A stretch of DNA of 64,000 nucleotides from Gp13-AA77 sp035949375 (lineage in GTDB: Bacteria; Acidobacteriota; Terriglobia; UBA7540), in assembly GCA_035949375.1 (NCBI GenBank), contig DASZIG010000011.1:1-64000 (forward strand), in the 5' to 3' direction. The position numbers and the translations under genes were made by a program. Every line of letters starts with the position of its first letter. Position 1 is the first letter of the stretch. This document shows positions 44,851 through 53,897 of this stretch, one piece after another. The notes beneath the pieces are model-generated. The model was given only the letters and a program-made list of their open reading frames with translations. It made no database searches and was not told the origin of the DNA.

Positions 44851-47081
44851 TACCTCACAATGCCGAGGCTCTTGATGAACGCCTGGGCGCCGGCCGCGTA
44901 GGACCCGTCCAGGCGTACGGCGATGCTGATCTCGCGCAAGGCGCCGGCTGGGTCTCCCGATTCCTTGTAGAGTTGGGCGAGCGCGGCGTGTTGCGCGGCG
45001 CTCGCCGCCTGAAGGCCGACCAGCTCCTGCTGGACCTGGATCGCGCCCTGCAAGTCGTGCGCCTTATAGTAGGCGCGCGCCACGCGCTGCAGGTCCCGCG
45101 GGTTGTGGTACGGGTAGTGCGGCAAGGCGGCGGCCAGTTGTTCGAGGCCCTCCTTTTCGTGGCCGTGATCGATCAGGATAAAAGCGTAGTACCAGCGAGC
45201 CTGCCCGTTGTCCGGATTCAGGTCCACCGCCTGGCGGAGCAGGGCCAGAGCGGCGTCCGTCCTGCCCGCCAGCAGATCCGTCAAAGCCAGCGCGTCATAG
45301 CTGTCGGGCCAGCGGGGGGCAAGCTCCATAGCCGTCTTAAGCGCCGATTCGGCCCGCGGCAGGAGCGATGCGTCCGCCGGGGATTGCTCGTTGTAGAGCG
45401 TCCCCAGGGTGATGAAGAACCGTGGATCGACCTCGCGATGCGCCGCCGCCCGGGCTTCCATCTCGGCGGTAACGGCGCGCCCGGCGCTTGCGAACGCCGG
45501 ATTCTTGAGTTCACCGCTCCCGATCAGATCGTCGCCGGCCATCTCGACCAGTTCGCCGGTAGGCCACGCACCGTAGGCCAGCATCTGTCGGAATCCGCGC
45601 TCGAATGCGTTCGGGTCGTTCAGGTCCCCTGCCAGATCGAGCGCGCTTTCGGCCTGCGCGAAGGCCATGAGATTCGCATAAGCGCAAGCCATGGCGACCA
45701 CGGCCGCCGTGGCCACGATCCCCCGTTGCCAGCCCGGCATCTTGCTCGCAGGCGGGGTCGGCTTCTTCTTTTTTTCCACTGCGGCCACCGCTGCCAGGGA
45801 ATCCGGCGTACGGGTGAGGGTCACGATGAACGCGAGCAACGAGTAAAGCAGTACGGAACTCACGGGCGCGTCAAACAGGGCCAGGCTTTGCACGAAGTAG
45901 GCTATGAGCATCCCGAACGCCGCCATGATGAGCGCGCGCTGCGGGTTCCCGCGCCGCAAAGCGCCCAGCAGCAGCGCGCCGGCGGCAATGAAGATGGCTA
46001 CGTAGGGCACGAGGCCGATCAGGCCATCCATCACGGCGACGTCGGCCAACTTGTTGTGCGCGTGGTCAAACCACCCCGGTTCGTAGGTGAGTTCTTCGGG
46101 ATTGCAATAGCGGCCGTAGGCGACGAGGAACAACTCCGGTCCGTAGCCCCGGATGGGCCGGGCTTTGAAGGCGTTCCAACTCACGCCGAGCAGGATCAGG
46201 CGGGTCCGGACGGTGGGGTCCCGGGGTGAGATGGCAGAAAGGCGATCAAGCACTAAACTCCTGCGAACGAGGTCCGAGGCGCGAGCGAAGTGCAGAACCG
46301 CCGGCGCTGCCAGCAACAGCAGCGAAACCACGGCGGACGCGAGCTTCAGCCTCGGACGCTCTCTTTCGTAAACGAGCAGCAGCACCGCGACCGCGACCAA
46401 CCCGGCGGCGAGTCCGATCATCGCGCCGCGCGTCTCCGTAAGCCACAGAGAGACCAGATTCAGGGCCACACAGCCGGCGCCCCAAAGCCTCCTTCCGCGG
46501 GACTCCTCCATGATCAGGATGCAGACGCCGAAGAAAATCTGGAACAAGGCAAAAGTCGCGAGAAACGTGGGACCGCCCAGCGTGGAACCCGGTCTCACCC
46601 GGCCCTGAAGAAAGTATTCACCGATGGCCACGGCTGCGACCACCGCGCCGGACGCGAGCCAGAGATGAAAGCATATCCGCCAGTCATCGAGCAGCCGAAA
46701 GACGCCGGCGAGCAGCAGGAACAGCGCCAGGAAGTGAAGAACCGCAAAGGCTCCGTCCATCCTTTCGAGCGTGCCCCACCAACTGGTGGCGGGGTCGAGC
46801 GACCACAGGGTTGCAACCTGCACCGCCGCCGCGTAGGCCAGCACAGCCCAGGTGAGAGCCGTGCGTGGCGGCCGGAATCGCGGGTTGAGAAAAATGAGGG
46901 CGACAAAAAGCGGCGCCAGGGCTTCGATCAACAGGCGGAAAAACACCGATTTGCCGAGAGTGTAAGCATAATGCGACTCGCGCGTGACAATCAGCGCGGT
47001 GATCGGCAGAAGCCACAGGCCGAATCGAATCAGGCGCGGCAGGCGGCCGGAAGGTGGGGACTGGGAAAGCACCGGTTTCAT
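44850..47081 (-). CDS. O-antigen ligase (Wzy_C/WaaL-like) membrane protein with C-terminal TPR repeats
   Basis: A 743-residue protein. About ten to twelve membrane helices fill the first 430 residues, with the Wzy_C region around TETRGAMIGLAAGL, a large loop containing RPIRGYGPELFL and WFDHAHNKLADVAVMDGLIG. The PxRGxGxE...H..HN pattern is typical of O-antigen ligases and related polymerases. After one more helix comes a soluble tail with TPR-like repeats (DALALTDLLAGRTDAALALLRQAV ... HAALAQLYKESGDPAGALREI, given in part). Such fusions may join glycans to lipid or to protein. ATG 47081 is preferred to TTG 47090. No other polysaccharide genes are adjacent. Confidence 0.85.
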   Translation of the reverse strand: MKPVLSQSPPSGRLPRLIRFGLWLLPITALIVTRESHYAYTLGKSVFFRLLIEALAPLFVALIFLNPRFRPPRTALTWAVLAYAAAVQVATLWSLDPATSWWGTLERMDGAFAVLHFLALFLLLAGVFRLLDDWRICFHLWLASGAVVAAVAIGEYFLQGRVRPGSTLGGPTFLATFALFQIFFGVCILIMEESRGRRLWGAGCVALNLVSLWLTETRGAMIGLAAGLVAVAVLLLVYERERPRLKLASAVVSLLLLAAPAVLHFARASDLVRRSLVLDRLSAISPRDPTVRTRLILLGVSWNAFKARPIRGYGPELFLVAYGRYCNPEELTYEPGWFDHAHNKLADVAVMDGLIGLVPYVAIFIAAGALLLGALRRGNPQRALIMAAFGMLIAYFVQSLALFDAPVSSVLLYSLLAFIVTLTRTPDSLAAVAAVEKKKKPTPPASKMPGWQRGIVATAAVVAMACAYANLMAFAQAESALDLAGDLNDPNAFERGFRQMLAYGAWPTGELVEMAGDDLIGSGELKNPAFASAGRAVTAEMEARAAAHREVDPRFFITLGTLYNEQSPADASLLPRAESALKTAMELAPRWPDSYDALALTDLLAGRTDAALALLRQAVDLNPDNGQARWYYAFILIDHGHEKEGLEQLAAALPHYPYHNPRDLQRVARAYYKAHDLQGAIQVQQELVGLQAASAAQHAALAQLYKESGDPAGALREISIAVRLDGSYAAGAQAFIKSLGIVR

Positions 47082-47296
47082 CGCTGCCAAACGAGCGCGG
47101 CCTCCGTGAACAAGAGCATGAGCTGAAGCGAGCCGGGAAATGGTACCTGATTCTGTGCAACCGGCACAACCCGCGGTCTACTCAGCAGCCACTTTCGGAC
47201 AACACGAAGCTGCTCCGGGGCCGCGCCGTGGGCGATGGCGGCTGCGCCCACGAATACCGTAAGATGAACTGGGTAGCACGAATTCCTTGGCGTACC

Positions 47297-47533
47297 ATGA
47301 GCACTACGATTCGCACGCGCTTTGCAAACGGAGTACTCGAACCTCTTGAGGGCTTGCGCCTTCACGAGGGCCAAGAAGTTGTCCTCAGAGTCGACGCAGT
47401 TGCTTCCGCCCCTGGACGCGCTTGGTTGGACGAGACCGCTGGTGGCTGGAAGGGTCTGGTGGATGCCGATGACTTCAAGCAGCGCATAGAAGAAAGCCGT
47501 CTTCTCGTGACCCGCCCGGAGCCGCGCTTGTAA
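47297..47533 (+). CDS. DUF104-like antitoxin
   Basis: A 78-residue protein starting MSTTIRTRFANGVLEPLEGL and continuing LHEGQEVVLRV, the pattern of AF2212/DUF104 antitoxins: a small N-terminal barrel followed by a tail that blocks the toxin. ATG 47297 is the first start after which the sequence is family-like; the longer open frame upstream is spurious. The PIN toxin gene starts one base after the stop, so this is a coupled toxin-antitoxin pair. Confidence 0.85.
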   Translation: MSTTIRTRFANGVLEPLEGLRLHEGQEVVLRVDAVASAPGRAWLDETAGGWKGLVDADDFKQRIEESRLLVTRPEPRL

Positions 47534-47534
47534 C

Positions 47535-47936
47535 GTGCCCGCATTTCTCATCGATACCGACTGGGTGATTGATCACTTCAACGGCATCCTGAAGGCAACA
47601 GGCCGTCTTCGAGAACTTCAGCCTCGCGGTCTCGCGGTCAGCATCATCTCGGTTGCGGAGCCCTGGGAAGGGGTTCACTTCTCGCGGGACCCCGCGCAAA
47701 GCCAGGCTCAGTTGCAAAGGTTCTTGGAAGGGCTCATCGTTCTCGGTTTCGACGAAGCAACTTGCAAGCGTTTCGGTCAGCTTCGCGGGGAACTGCGAAT
47801 CCCCGGCCAAACTGTGGGCGATTTTGATCTGCTCATTGCAGCTACGGCGCTAGTCCACGATCTTACTCTTCTGACGAACAATCGAAGGCACTTTGAGCGA
47901 ATCCGTGATCTCCGCGTCGAATCCGCCGCCCCATGA
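47535..47936 (+). CDS. vapC: PIN-domain ribonuclease toxin (VapC-like)
   Basis: A 133-residue PIN domain. The acidic metal-binding residues are in place: D7 in FLIDTDW, E42 in SVAEPWEGV, and D96/D98 in VGDFDLLIAATAL. The conserved T-x-N is in LLTNNRRHF. VapC toxins are Mg-dependent endonucleases acting on tRNA or rRNA; the target is not predictable here. GTG 47535 is used. It is paired with the preceding antitoxin gene. Confidence 0.92.
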   Translation: MPAFLIDTDWVIDHFNGILKATGRLRELQPRGLAVSIISVAEPWEGVHFSRDPAQSQAQLQRFLEGLIVLGFDEATCKRFGQLRGELRIPGQTVGDFDLLIAATALVHDLTLLTNNRRHFERIRDLRVESAAP

Positions 47937-48086
47937 CGGTTGTGGCTTGCAAGATCTCGGGCGGGGATCGAGCCCGAGCAGCCGCGTCACGCGAGGCCTT
48001 GCCACTCCGCAAACCCGGTTGCTACAGTAGCCATTCGAGTTTTCTCACGCCGCAACCGGCGCCGGGGCGTTCCGGGAGGCGGCAGC

Positions 48087-48995
48087 ATGGGCTCCGTGGG
48101 CGAGAATCCAACCAATCCGAATCGTGCGCCGGCTGCGGATCGCCTGGGCCAGGCGGTCGCGCAACTCGTGGAGTTGACCGCCAGGCTGCGGGGTCCGGAG
48201 GGCTGTCCGTGGGACCGCGCGCAGGATTACGATTCCTTGAAGGCGCACGTGCTGGAGGAAGCCTACGAGGTGATCGACGCGGTCAATACCAGGGACTTTG
48301 ACGGGCTCGAGGACGAACTCGGCGACCTGCTGTTTCAAGTCGTATTTTACTCGCGGCTCGCCGAGGAAGAAGGCCGCTTCACGCTGGCGGGCGTGATGGA
48401 ACGGCTGCATCGGAAGCTGGTGCGCCGCCATCCGCACGTTTTCGGCGAGGTGAAGGCCCGCACGGCCGAGGAAGCGCTGCGACGCTGGAACAGGGTCAAG
48501 GAACAGGAACGGGAAGCGAAGGCGGCGCCTGCGGAATCGATCCTGGCAGGAACTGCGGCCACTCTGCCCGCCACTCTGGAAGCGCATGAACTCGGCGTGC
48601 GCGTGGCGGAAGCCGGGTTCGACTGGCCCGACGCCGCGAGCGTGCTCGACAAGGTCCAGGAGGAAGTCGACGAGCTTCGGCGGGAGATCGAAGCGGCGAG
48701 CACGGCCGGGCCGGGCGAGGGAGATCGCGCCCGGCGGGAGGAAGAGTTAGGCGACCTCCTCTTTTCGCTCAGCCAGCTTGCGCGTCACCTGGGGAGCGAC
48801 CCTGAGAGCTGCCTGCGGCGCGGCAATCAGAAGTTCCGGCGCCGCTTTCAAGCCTTGGAGCGGGAGATCGCGCGCAGCGGCCGGAAGCTCGCGGATTGCG
48901 GTCTGCCGGAATTGGAAGCGGTCTGGAACTCGGTAAAGGCCGGCGAAAACCCGGCGGCGGGAGGAGCCTCAGGCGCTGCCTCAGACGCCCGGTGA
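48087..48995 (+). CDS. mazG: Nucleoside triphosphate pyrophosphohydrolase MazG
   Basis: A 302-residue all-alpha NTP pyrophosphatase with two MazG domains. The first has the ExxE...ExxD metal motif in EEAYEVIDAV and EDELGDLLFQ; the second in QEEVDELRREI and EEELGDLLFS. It hydrolyses NTPs/dNTPs to monophosphates, a house-cleaning role, and in some bacteria affects ppGpp. ATG 48087 is supported by GGGAGG 7 bases upstream; the frame to 47940 is open but not MazG-like. Proximity to a toxin-antitoxin pair is probably coincidental. Confidence 0.95.
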   Translation: MGSVGENPTNPNRAPAADRLGQAVAQLVELTARLRGPEGCPWDRAQDYDSLKAHVLEEAYEVIDAVNTRDFDGLEDELGDLLFQVVFYSRLAEEEGRFTLAGVMERLHRKLVRRHPHVFGEVKARTAEEALRRWNRVKEQEREAKAAPAESILAGTAATLPATLEAHELGVRVAEAGFDWPDAASVLDKVQEEVDELRREIEAASTAGPGEGDRARREEELGDLLFSLSQLARHLGSDPESCLRRGNQKFRRRFQALEREIARSGRKLADCGLPELEAVWNSVKAGENPAAGGASGAASDAR

Positions 48996-48999
48996 CTCG

Positions 49000-49839
49000 A
49001 TGCCGCGATCCACGTCGCAATCCGCACCCGAAAGCTACGTGATCCGGCCGTGCCGGGACGCGGTGGAGTTCGAGGCCTGCGTCCGGCTGCAGCAGCAGGT
49101 CTGGGGCTACGACCCGAGCGAACTCTACCCGGTCCGGCTCTTCGTGAACCTGACGCACATCGGCGGGCATGTCCTCGGAGCCTTTACGCGCAATGCCGGC
49201 GGCAGCAGCCGGGCGCGGGCGGTGCGAAGCGGCGAGCTGGTGGGATTCGTTATGGACATGCCGGCGTGGCGCGACGGCCAGCGCTACCTTCACTCGCTTT
49301 CGCTCGCAGTCGCCCCTGCCCATCAGAATCATGGGCTCGGCCGCCTGCTGAAGCTCGGGCAACGTGAGATCGCGATGAAGGAAGGCATCCGGCACATGGA
49401 ATGGACCTTCGACCCGATGCGCGCCAAGAACGCTTTTCTGAACATCGAGCGGCTGGGCGCGATCACGCGGCGGTATCAGCCGGACTACTACGGCAGCGTC
49501 CACAGCCGGCTGCAGCAGGGCTTGCCGAGTGACCGCCTGGTGTGCGAGTGGTGGCTGCGCTCGCCGCGCGTACGGCGGGCCCTCGCGCCTGAACCTGCCG
49601 GACGTGATGCGCGGCGGCGCGCTCCGGAGGCAACCCCGGCGGCGAAGATCACCATTCCCGCCGACTTCGGATCGCTCGCCGAGCGCGATCCCGCGCGGGC
49701 GCGCGCGCTTCAGCAGTCCGTGCGGCGAAATTTCGAGCGCTGCTTCAAGCGCAGTCTGGTCGTGACCGGCTTCGAGCGCGGCGAGGAAACCGGATGTTAC
49801 CTGCTGGAATCCTGGCGTGGGACGCGGCATGAAAATTGA
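49000..49839 (+). CDS. GNAT-superfamily N-acyltransferase, likely partner of the racemase that follows
   Basis: A 279-residue protein of the predicted GNAT group represented by COG3375. The acyl-CoA loop region reads LAVAPAHQNHGLGRLLKLGQ, followed by the family-typical MEWTFDPMRAKNAFLNIERLGA. It overlaps the OSBS/NSAR gene by 11 bases. In Geobacillus a similar GNAT gene linked to an N-succinylamino-acid racemase is a succinyltransferase for D-amino acids; the same role is inferred here. The start, ATG 49000, is 4 bases after the mazG stop. Confidence 0.85.
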   Translation: MPRSTSQSAPESYVIRPCRDAVEFEACVRLQQQVWGYDPSELYPVRLFVNLTHIGGHVLGAFTRNAGGSSRARAVRSGELVGFVMDMPAWRDGQRYLHSLSLAVAPAHQNHGLGRLLKLGQREIAMKEGIRHMEWTFDPMRAKNAFLNIERLGAITRRYQPDYYGSVHSRLQQGLPSDRLVCEWWLRSPRVRRALAPEPAGRDARRRAPEATPAAKITIPADFGSLAERDPARARALQQSVRRNFERCFKRSLVVTGFERGEETGCYLLESWRGTRHEN

Positions 49840-50935
49840 CCGCGTCGAGCTTCGTGAGATTCGCCTTCCCCTGGTGCACTTCTTCGAGACCAGCTTCGGG
49901 CGCACCACCACGCGGCGCATCGTGCTGGTGCGGGCCGAGTGCGCGGGAGCGACGGGCTGGGGCGAAGTCACGTGCGGCGAGGCGCCACTCTATAACTACG
50001 AAACGCCGGAGACCGCCTGGCACATCCTGCGCGATTTCCTGATTCCCGGAACGCTCGGGCACGAGTTGGCCGGTCCGGGCGAGGTCGCCTCAAAGTTCAA
50101 GCCGATCCGCGGGCACAACATGGCCAAGGCGGCCCTCGAAAACGCGCTCTGGGACATCGAAGCGCAGCAGCAGGGGGCGCCGCTCGCGCGGGTGATCGGC
50201 GGCACGCTCGAAGAGATTCCCTGCGGGGTTTCCATCGGCATCCAGAACTCCATCGGCGAACTGCTGGATAAGATCGAGATCGAAACGAGCGCGGGCTATC
50301 AACGCATCAAGATCAAGATCAAGCCCGGCTGGGACGTCAACGTGCTGGAACGCGTCCGCGAGCGATTCCCGCGCCTCGTGCTCTCGGTCGACGCGAATTC
50401 GGCTTATTCGCTCGCCGATCTCGAACACCTCAAGAGCTTCGATCGCTTCTACCTGCTCATGATCGAGCAGCCGCTCGGCTGGAACGACATCATTGACCAC
50501 GCCGTGCTGCAGCGCGAGTTGAAGACCGCCGTCTGTCTCGACGAGTCGATCCATAACGCGGACGACGCGCGCAAGGCCATCGAGGCCGGCGCCTGCAAGA
50601 TCATCAACATCAAGCTCGGCCGGGTGGGAGGCTTCACGGCGGCGCTCCAGGTGCACGACGTGTGCCGCGCGCGGCGCGTGCCCGTGTGGTGCGGCGGGAT
50701 GCTCGAGAGCGGCATCGGGCGCGCACACAACATCGCCATGTCCACGCTCGAAGGCTTCTCGCTGCCCGGCGACGTCTCGGCCAGCCGGCGCTATTGGCAC
50801 GAGGACATCATCGATCCGGAAGTCACCGTGAGCCCGGGCGGAACCATTCGCGTGCCCCAGACGCCGGGCCTCGGCTACACGCCGAATCTCGAGCGCATCG
50901 AGCGCGCCACGGTCCGGAAGGAGTCCTTTGGTTAG
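49829..50935 (+). CDS. N-succinylamino-acid racemase / o-succinylbenzoate synthase (enolase superfamily)
   Basis: A 368-residue MenC/NSAR-type enzyme. Catalytic residues fall at the expected places: K163 and K165 in KIKIK (161-165), metal ligands D188 (SVDAN), E213 (IEQPLG) and D238 (LDES), and the second acid/base K262 (NIKLGRVGG). OSBS and NSAR activities cannot be separated by sequence alone. The absence of other men genes and the coupled GNAT gene favour NSAR, part of a D- to L-amino-acid conversion route. The hydrolase of that route is not in the window. ATG 49829 lies inside the GNAT gene end. Confidence 0.92.
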   Translation: MKIDRVELREIRLPLVHFFETSFGRTTTRRIVLVRAECAGATGWGEVTCGEAPLYNYETPETAWHILRDFLIPGTLGHELAGPGEVASKFKPIRGHNMAKAALENALWDIEAQQQGAPLARVIGGTLEEIPCGVSIGIQNSIGELLDKIEIETSAGYQRIKIKIKPGWDVNVLERVRERFPRLVLSVDANSAYSLADLEHLKSFDRFYLLMIEQPLGWNDIIDHAVLQRELKTAVCLDESIHNADDARKAIEAGACKIINIKLGRVGGFTAALQVHDVCRARRVPVWCGGMLESGIGRAHNIAMSTLEGFSLPGDVSASRRYWHEDIIDPEVTVSPGGTIRVPQTPGLGYTPNLERIERATVRKESFG

Positions 50936-51035
50936 CGCAGCCCGAGCGACGCGGAAATCGGTTCAGGCCTCCGCGAGCGATCGCGACGCCGCGATTGTGG
51001 CGGCCGGCGCCCCACACCCACGTCATCGCCATGGG

Positions 51036-51920
51036 ATGATGCATCTGCTGATGCTGATCGGGACGTTCTTCTGGGCCAGCAACATCATCGCCGGGAAGTT
51101 CGCGCTGCGCAGTATGCCCTCCCTCGCGCTCGCCCAGGTGCGCGTGACCGGGGCAGCGGTGATTTTCCTGGTCGTCTTCGCGCTGTGGCGGGCGCGGCCG
51201 CGGCTGAATCTCTCGCGATCCGAACTCGGATATCTCGCCGTGACGGCAGTCTTCGGCATTACCCTGAACCAGATCTTCTTCATCGGCGGCATCGGGAGGA
51301 CGTCGGCGGCGCATGCCGGGCTGATCGTGGCGCTCGGACCCGTCATGGTGCTGATTCTTTCCTCGGCGATGCGCCTCGAGGCATTCACGGCACTCAAGGC
51401 CATGGGCGCCGCCATTTCGCTCACCGGCGTGGTGGTCTTGACCACTGGCAAGCCGTCGCCCGGGAGCAATGCAACGATCTCCGGCGATGTGATCATGCTG
51501 CTCGGCACGGCGGTCTTCGCCTACTACACCATCCTGCTCAAGAAGGTGGCAAATCGCTACGACGCCGTGAGCCTGAACGCGATCATCTTCGTGATGGGCG
51601 CCGCCCTGATGCTGCCCGTCAGCGCCCGCTCGCTATTTGCGGTCCGCTGGCAGGCGCTGCCGGCAGACGCCTGGTGGGGCATCGCGTTCATCGTCACCTG
51701 CGGGTCGGTTCTCGCGTACCTGATCTACGCCTTCGCGCTGACGGAGCTCACCGCCTCGCGGGTGGCCGCGTTCAACTATCTCCAGCCGGTGATCGCCACC
51801 GCGCTGGCCGTCTGGCTGCTGAGTGAGGGGGTCACCGGGCAGGCCATCGCCGGGGGGGCGTTGATCCTGCTCGGCGTATACCTGACCGAACGCGAGGGGA
51901 AGGTCGCAGAAGCATCATGA
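51036..51920 (+). CDS. EamA-family (DMT superfamily) transporter
   Basis: A 294-residue protein with ten membrane helices in two EamA repeats: TFFWASNIIAGKFALR at the start of the first, and GTAVFAYYTILLKKVANRYD at the start of the second. The second repeat ends FNYLQPVIATALAVWLLSEG, typical of metabolite and amino-acid exporters. ATG 51036 places the first helix at the N-terminus; the open frame reaches TTG 50928 but would add a basic, unconserved stretch. It overlaps the next gene by 4 bases. The substrate is unknown. Confidence 0.9.
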   Translation: MMHLLMLIGTFFWASNIIAGKFALRSMPSLALAQVRVTGAAVIFLVVFALWRARPRLNLSRSELGYLAVTAVFGITLNQIFFIGGIGRTSAAHAGLIVALGPVMVLILSSAMRLEAFTALKAMGAAISLTGVVVLTTGKPSPGSNATISGDVIMLLGTAVFAYYTILLKKVANRYDAVSLNAIIFVMGAALMLPVSARSLFAVRWQALPADAWWGIAFIVTCGSVLAYLIYAFALTELTASRVAAFNYLQPVIATALAVWLLSEGVTGQAIAGGALILLGVYLTEREGKVAEAS

Positions 51921-52975
51921 GCGAGAACAGCCAGCGCATCGCTTTCATTCCCGGCGACGGCATCGGCATCGAAGTCGCAGCCGAAGCCATCAGAGCCCTG
52001 GAAGCCCTCATTAAAAGCCATCGTCTGGCCGTTGACTACCAGGTGTTCGATTGGGGCGCGGAAAAATACCTGCGCGAAGGCGTCTCCCTGCCCGAGGGCG
52101 CGTTCGACATGTTCCGGCGGGACTACGCCGCCATCTTCATCGGAGCGCTGGGTGATCCGCGCGTCCCTTCCAATCAGCACGCCGCTGACATTCTGCTCGG
52201 CACGCGCTTCAACCTCGACCTCTACGTGAATCAGCGCCCGGTGAAGCTGCTCGATGCGCGTCTGTGCCCGCTGAAGAATCGCACGGAGCAGGATGTGAAC
52301 TTCGTGATCTTCCGAGAGAACACGGAAGGGCTCTACGTGGGCATGGGCGGGGTGTTCAAGAAGAACACGCCGGACGAAGTGGCGGTGCAGGAGGACGTGA
52401 ACACGCGCAAAGGCGTGGAGCGAATCCTGGTGTATGCCTTCGAGCACGCGAGCGCGCGCGGCTTGAAGAAGGTCTGTATGAGCGACAAGGCCAACGCCTT
52501 GCCGTTCGGGCACGGCTTGTGGCAGCGGGCCTTTGCGGACGTGCGCAAGCGCTACCCCGCGATCGAATCGCGGCACCTGTACGTCGACACACTGAACATG
52601 GAATTGGTCCGCGATCCCGGCCAGTTCGAGGTGATCGTCACCTGCAACATGTTCGGCGACATTCTGAGCGATCTGGGCGCGGCGCTGCAGGGCGGGCTCG
52701 GGCTCGCGCCTTCCGGCAACATCCATCCCGGGCAGGTGTCGATGTTCGAAACCGTGCACGGCTCCGCCCCGAACATCGCCGGCCGGAACCTCGCCAATCC
52801 CATGGCCGCCGTTTTGACGGTCGGCATGATGCTTGAGTACCTCGGCCACGCCGAAGCCGCGTCGCGCGCCGAAGACGTGGTCCGCGCCGCGATTCGTGAG
52901 AACGTGACCACGCCCGACCTCGGCGGGACCTTCGGAACGCGCGAGGTCGGCGCCTGGATCGCGGACCGGCTCTGA
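51917..52975 (+). CDS. Isocitrate/isopropylmalate dehydrogenase-family enzyme
   Basis: A 352-residue beta-decarboxylating dehydrogenase. The N-terminal IAFIPGDGIGIEV, the substrate segment RENTEGLYVGMGG, the catalytic Lys in SDKANALPFGH, the metal-binding Asp region CNMFGDILSDLGAALQGGLG, and the nucleotide loop ETVHGSAPNIAGRNLANP are intact. It could be LeuB or a tartrate/malate-type relative. The absence of other leu genes here leaves substrate open, so no symbol is given. The ATGA overlap with the EamA gene suggests co-translation. Confidence 0.9.
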   Translation: MSENSQRIAFIPGDGIGIEVAAEAIRALEALIKSHRLAVDYQVFDWGAEKYLREGVSLPEGAFDMFRRDYAAIFIGALGDPRVPSNQHAADILLGTRFNLDLYVNQRPVKLLDARLCPLKNRTEQDVNFVIFRENTEGLYVGMGGVFKKNTPDEVAVQEDVNTRKGVERILVYAFEHASARGLKKVCMSDKANALPFGHGLWQRAFADVRKRYPAIESRHLYVDTLNMELVRDPGQFEVIVTCNMFGDILSDLGAALQGGLGLAPSGNIHPGQVSMFETVHGSAPNIAGRNLANPMAAVLTVGMMLEYLGHAEAASRAEDVVRAAIRENVTTPDLGGTFGTREVGAWIADRL

Positions 52976-52977
52976 CG

Positions 52978-53688
52978 TCAGTATCCAGGCGACAGAGGCG
53001 CGGGGCGGCTGCGCGGTCCGAACATCAATCCCAAAAGCATTCCCGTGACGAATCCGCCGACGTGCGCCCACCAGGCCGTGCCACCGCCCTGCGTGGCCGT
53101 CTCGATGGAAAGCATCTGGTAGCCCGAGACAAACTGGATCAGGAACCAATAGCCTAGTACGAGCACCGCCGGAAGCTGAAACGTCCAGAAGATCAGCGGG
53201 AAAATAGTGAGCTTGATCCGCGCGGCGGGAGAGGCCACGAAGTATGCGCCGAGCACCCCGGCGATCGCGCCGCTCGCTCCAATGCTCGGCACGCGCGAGC
53301 CCGCGTTGAGGTAGATGTGCAGCAGCGCGCCCGCGAATCCGCTCGCGAAGTAGAGAACCAGGAACTTGAAGTGTCCGAAGCGATCCTCGACCGTGCGCCC
53401 GAAGACATAAAGAAACAGCATATTCCCGAGCACGTGCAGCCAACCGGCGTGGAGAAACATCGACGCCAGAATGGGCACCACGAATCCGGCGGGCGTCATT
53501 ACGGCAAGGCCGGGCGCGGTCGTGTAACGCGCGGGCACGATTCCGTACAGGAAAATCAGCCGATCGACCTCCCGGCCGTTCAAAGAAAGCTCCATCCAGA
53601 ACACGTAGAGGTTGGCTAGAATGATGGCCAGCGTGCAGAACCAGAACGTGGTCCGGCGGACATTGTCGTCAAGGGGAAGCGGCACCAT
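52978..53688 (-). CDS. Rhomboid-family intramembrane serine protease
   Basis: A 236-residue protein with six to seven membrane helices. Rhomboid features are the HAGWLHVLGNM motif (80-90), catalytic S139 in GASGAIAG (137-144), and catalytic H209 in WWAHVGGFVTG (206-216). It cleaves helices of membrane substrates within the bilayer; the substrate is unknown. It converges with the dehydrogenase gene (2 bases between stops) and runs divergently from the RNA candidates at 53777. Confidence 0.94.
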   Translation of the reverse strand: MVPLPLDDNVRRTTFWFCTLAIILANLYVFWMELSLNGREVDRLIFLYGIVPARYTTAPGLAVMTPAGFVVPILASMFLHAGWLHVLGNMLFLYVFGRTVEDRFGHFKFLVLYFASGFAGALLHIYLNAGSRVPSIGASGAIAGVLGAYFVASPAARIKLTIFPLIFWTFQLPAVLVLGYWFLIQFVSGYQMLSIETATQGGGTAWWAHVGGFVTGMLLGLMFGPRSRPAPLSPGY

Positions 53689-53776
53689 GCGTGGAGCATT
53701 TTAGCGCGGCTGAAAGGCAATCCGTGAGGGGAAACGCCCGCGAGAGGGCAGGACGAAGCGGTCGAGGGTTCGAGGT

Positions 53777-53865
53777 GGAGGAGTTCCTTAGCCCGCCTGG
53801 CCGGAGGAGCGCAGGTGGACTAAGGCTCCTCCCCCATCCTCAGGCGGGCTGTCTTGATGCCCGCC
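53777..53865 (+). ncRNA. Structured RNA candidate, unit 1
   Basis: A long hairpin: GGAGGAG (53777-53783) pairs with CTCCTCC (53826-53832), CCTTAG (53786-53791) with CTAAGG (53820-53825) after a two-base TT bulge, and CCGCCTG (53793-53799) with CAGGTGG (53812-53818). The 12-base loop is GCCGGAGGAGCG. A second hairpin follows, GGCGGGC (53843-53849) with GCCCGCC (53859-53865). One G-U pair in the inner stem favours the plus strand. Nothing here encodes a plausible protein. The ends are those of the visible structure; the transcript ends are unknown. Confidence 0.65.
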
Positions 53866-53897
53866 GAACTTGCATGCCGTTCCGAAGGAGGAAGAAA

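Noticed and set aside
47940..48086. N-terminal extension of MazG from the longer open frame
   Set aside because: GGGAGG precisely precedes ATG 48087 and the upstream residues are unlike MazG.
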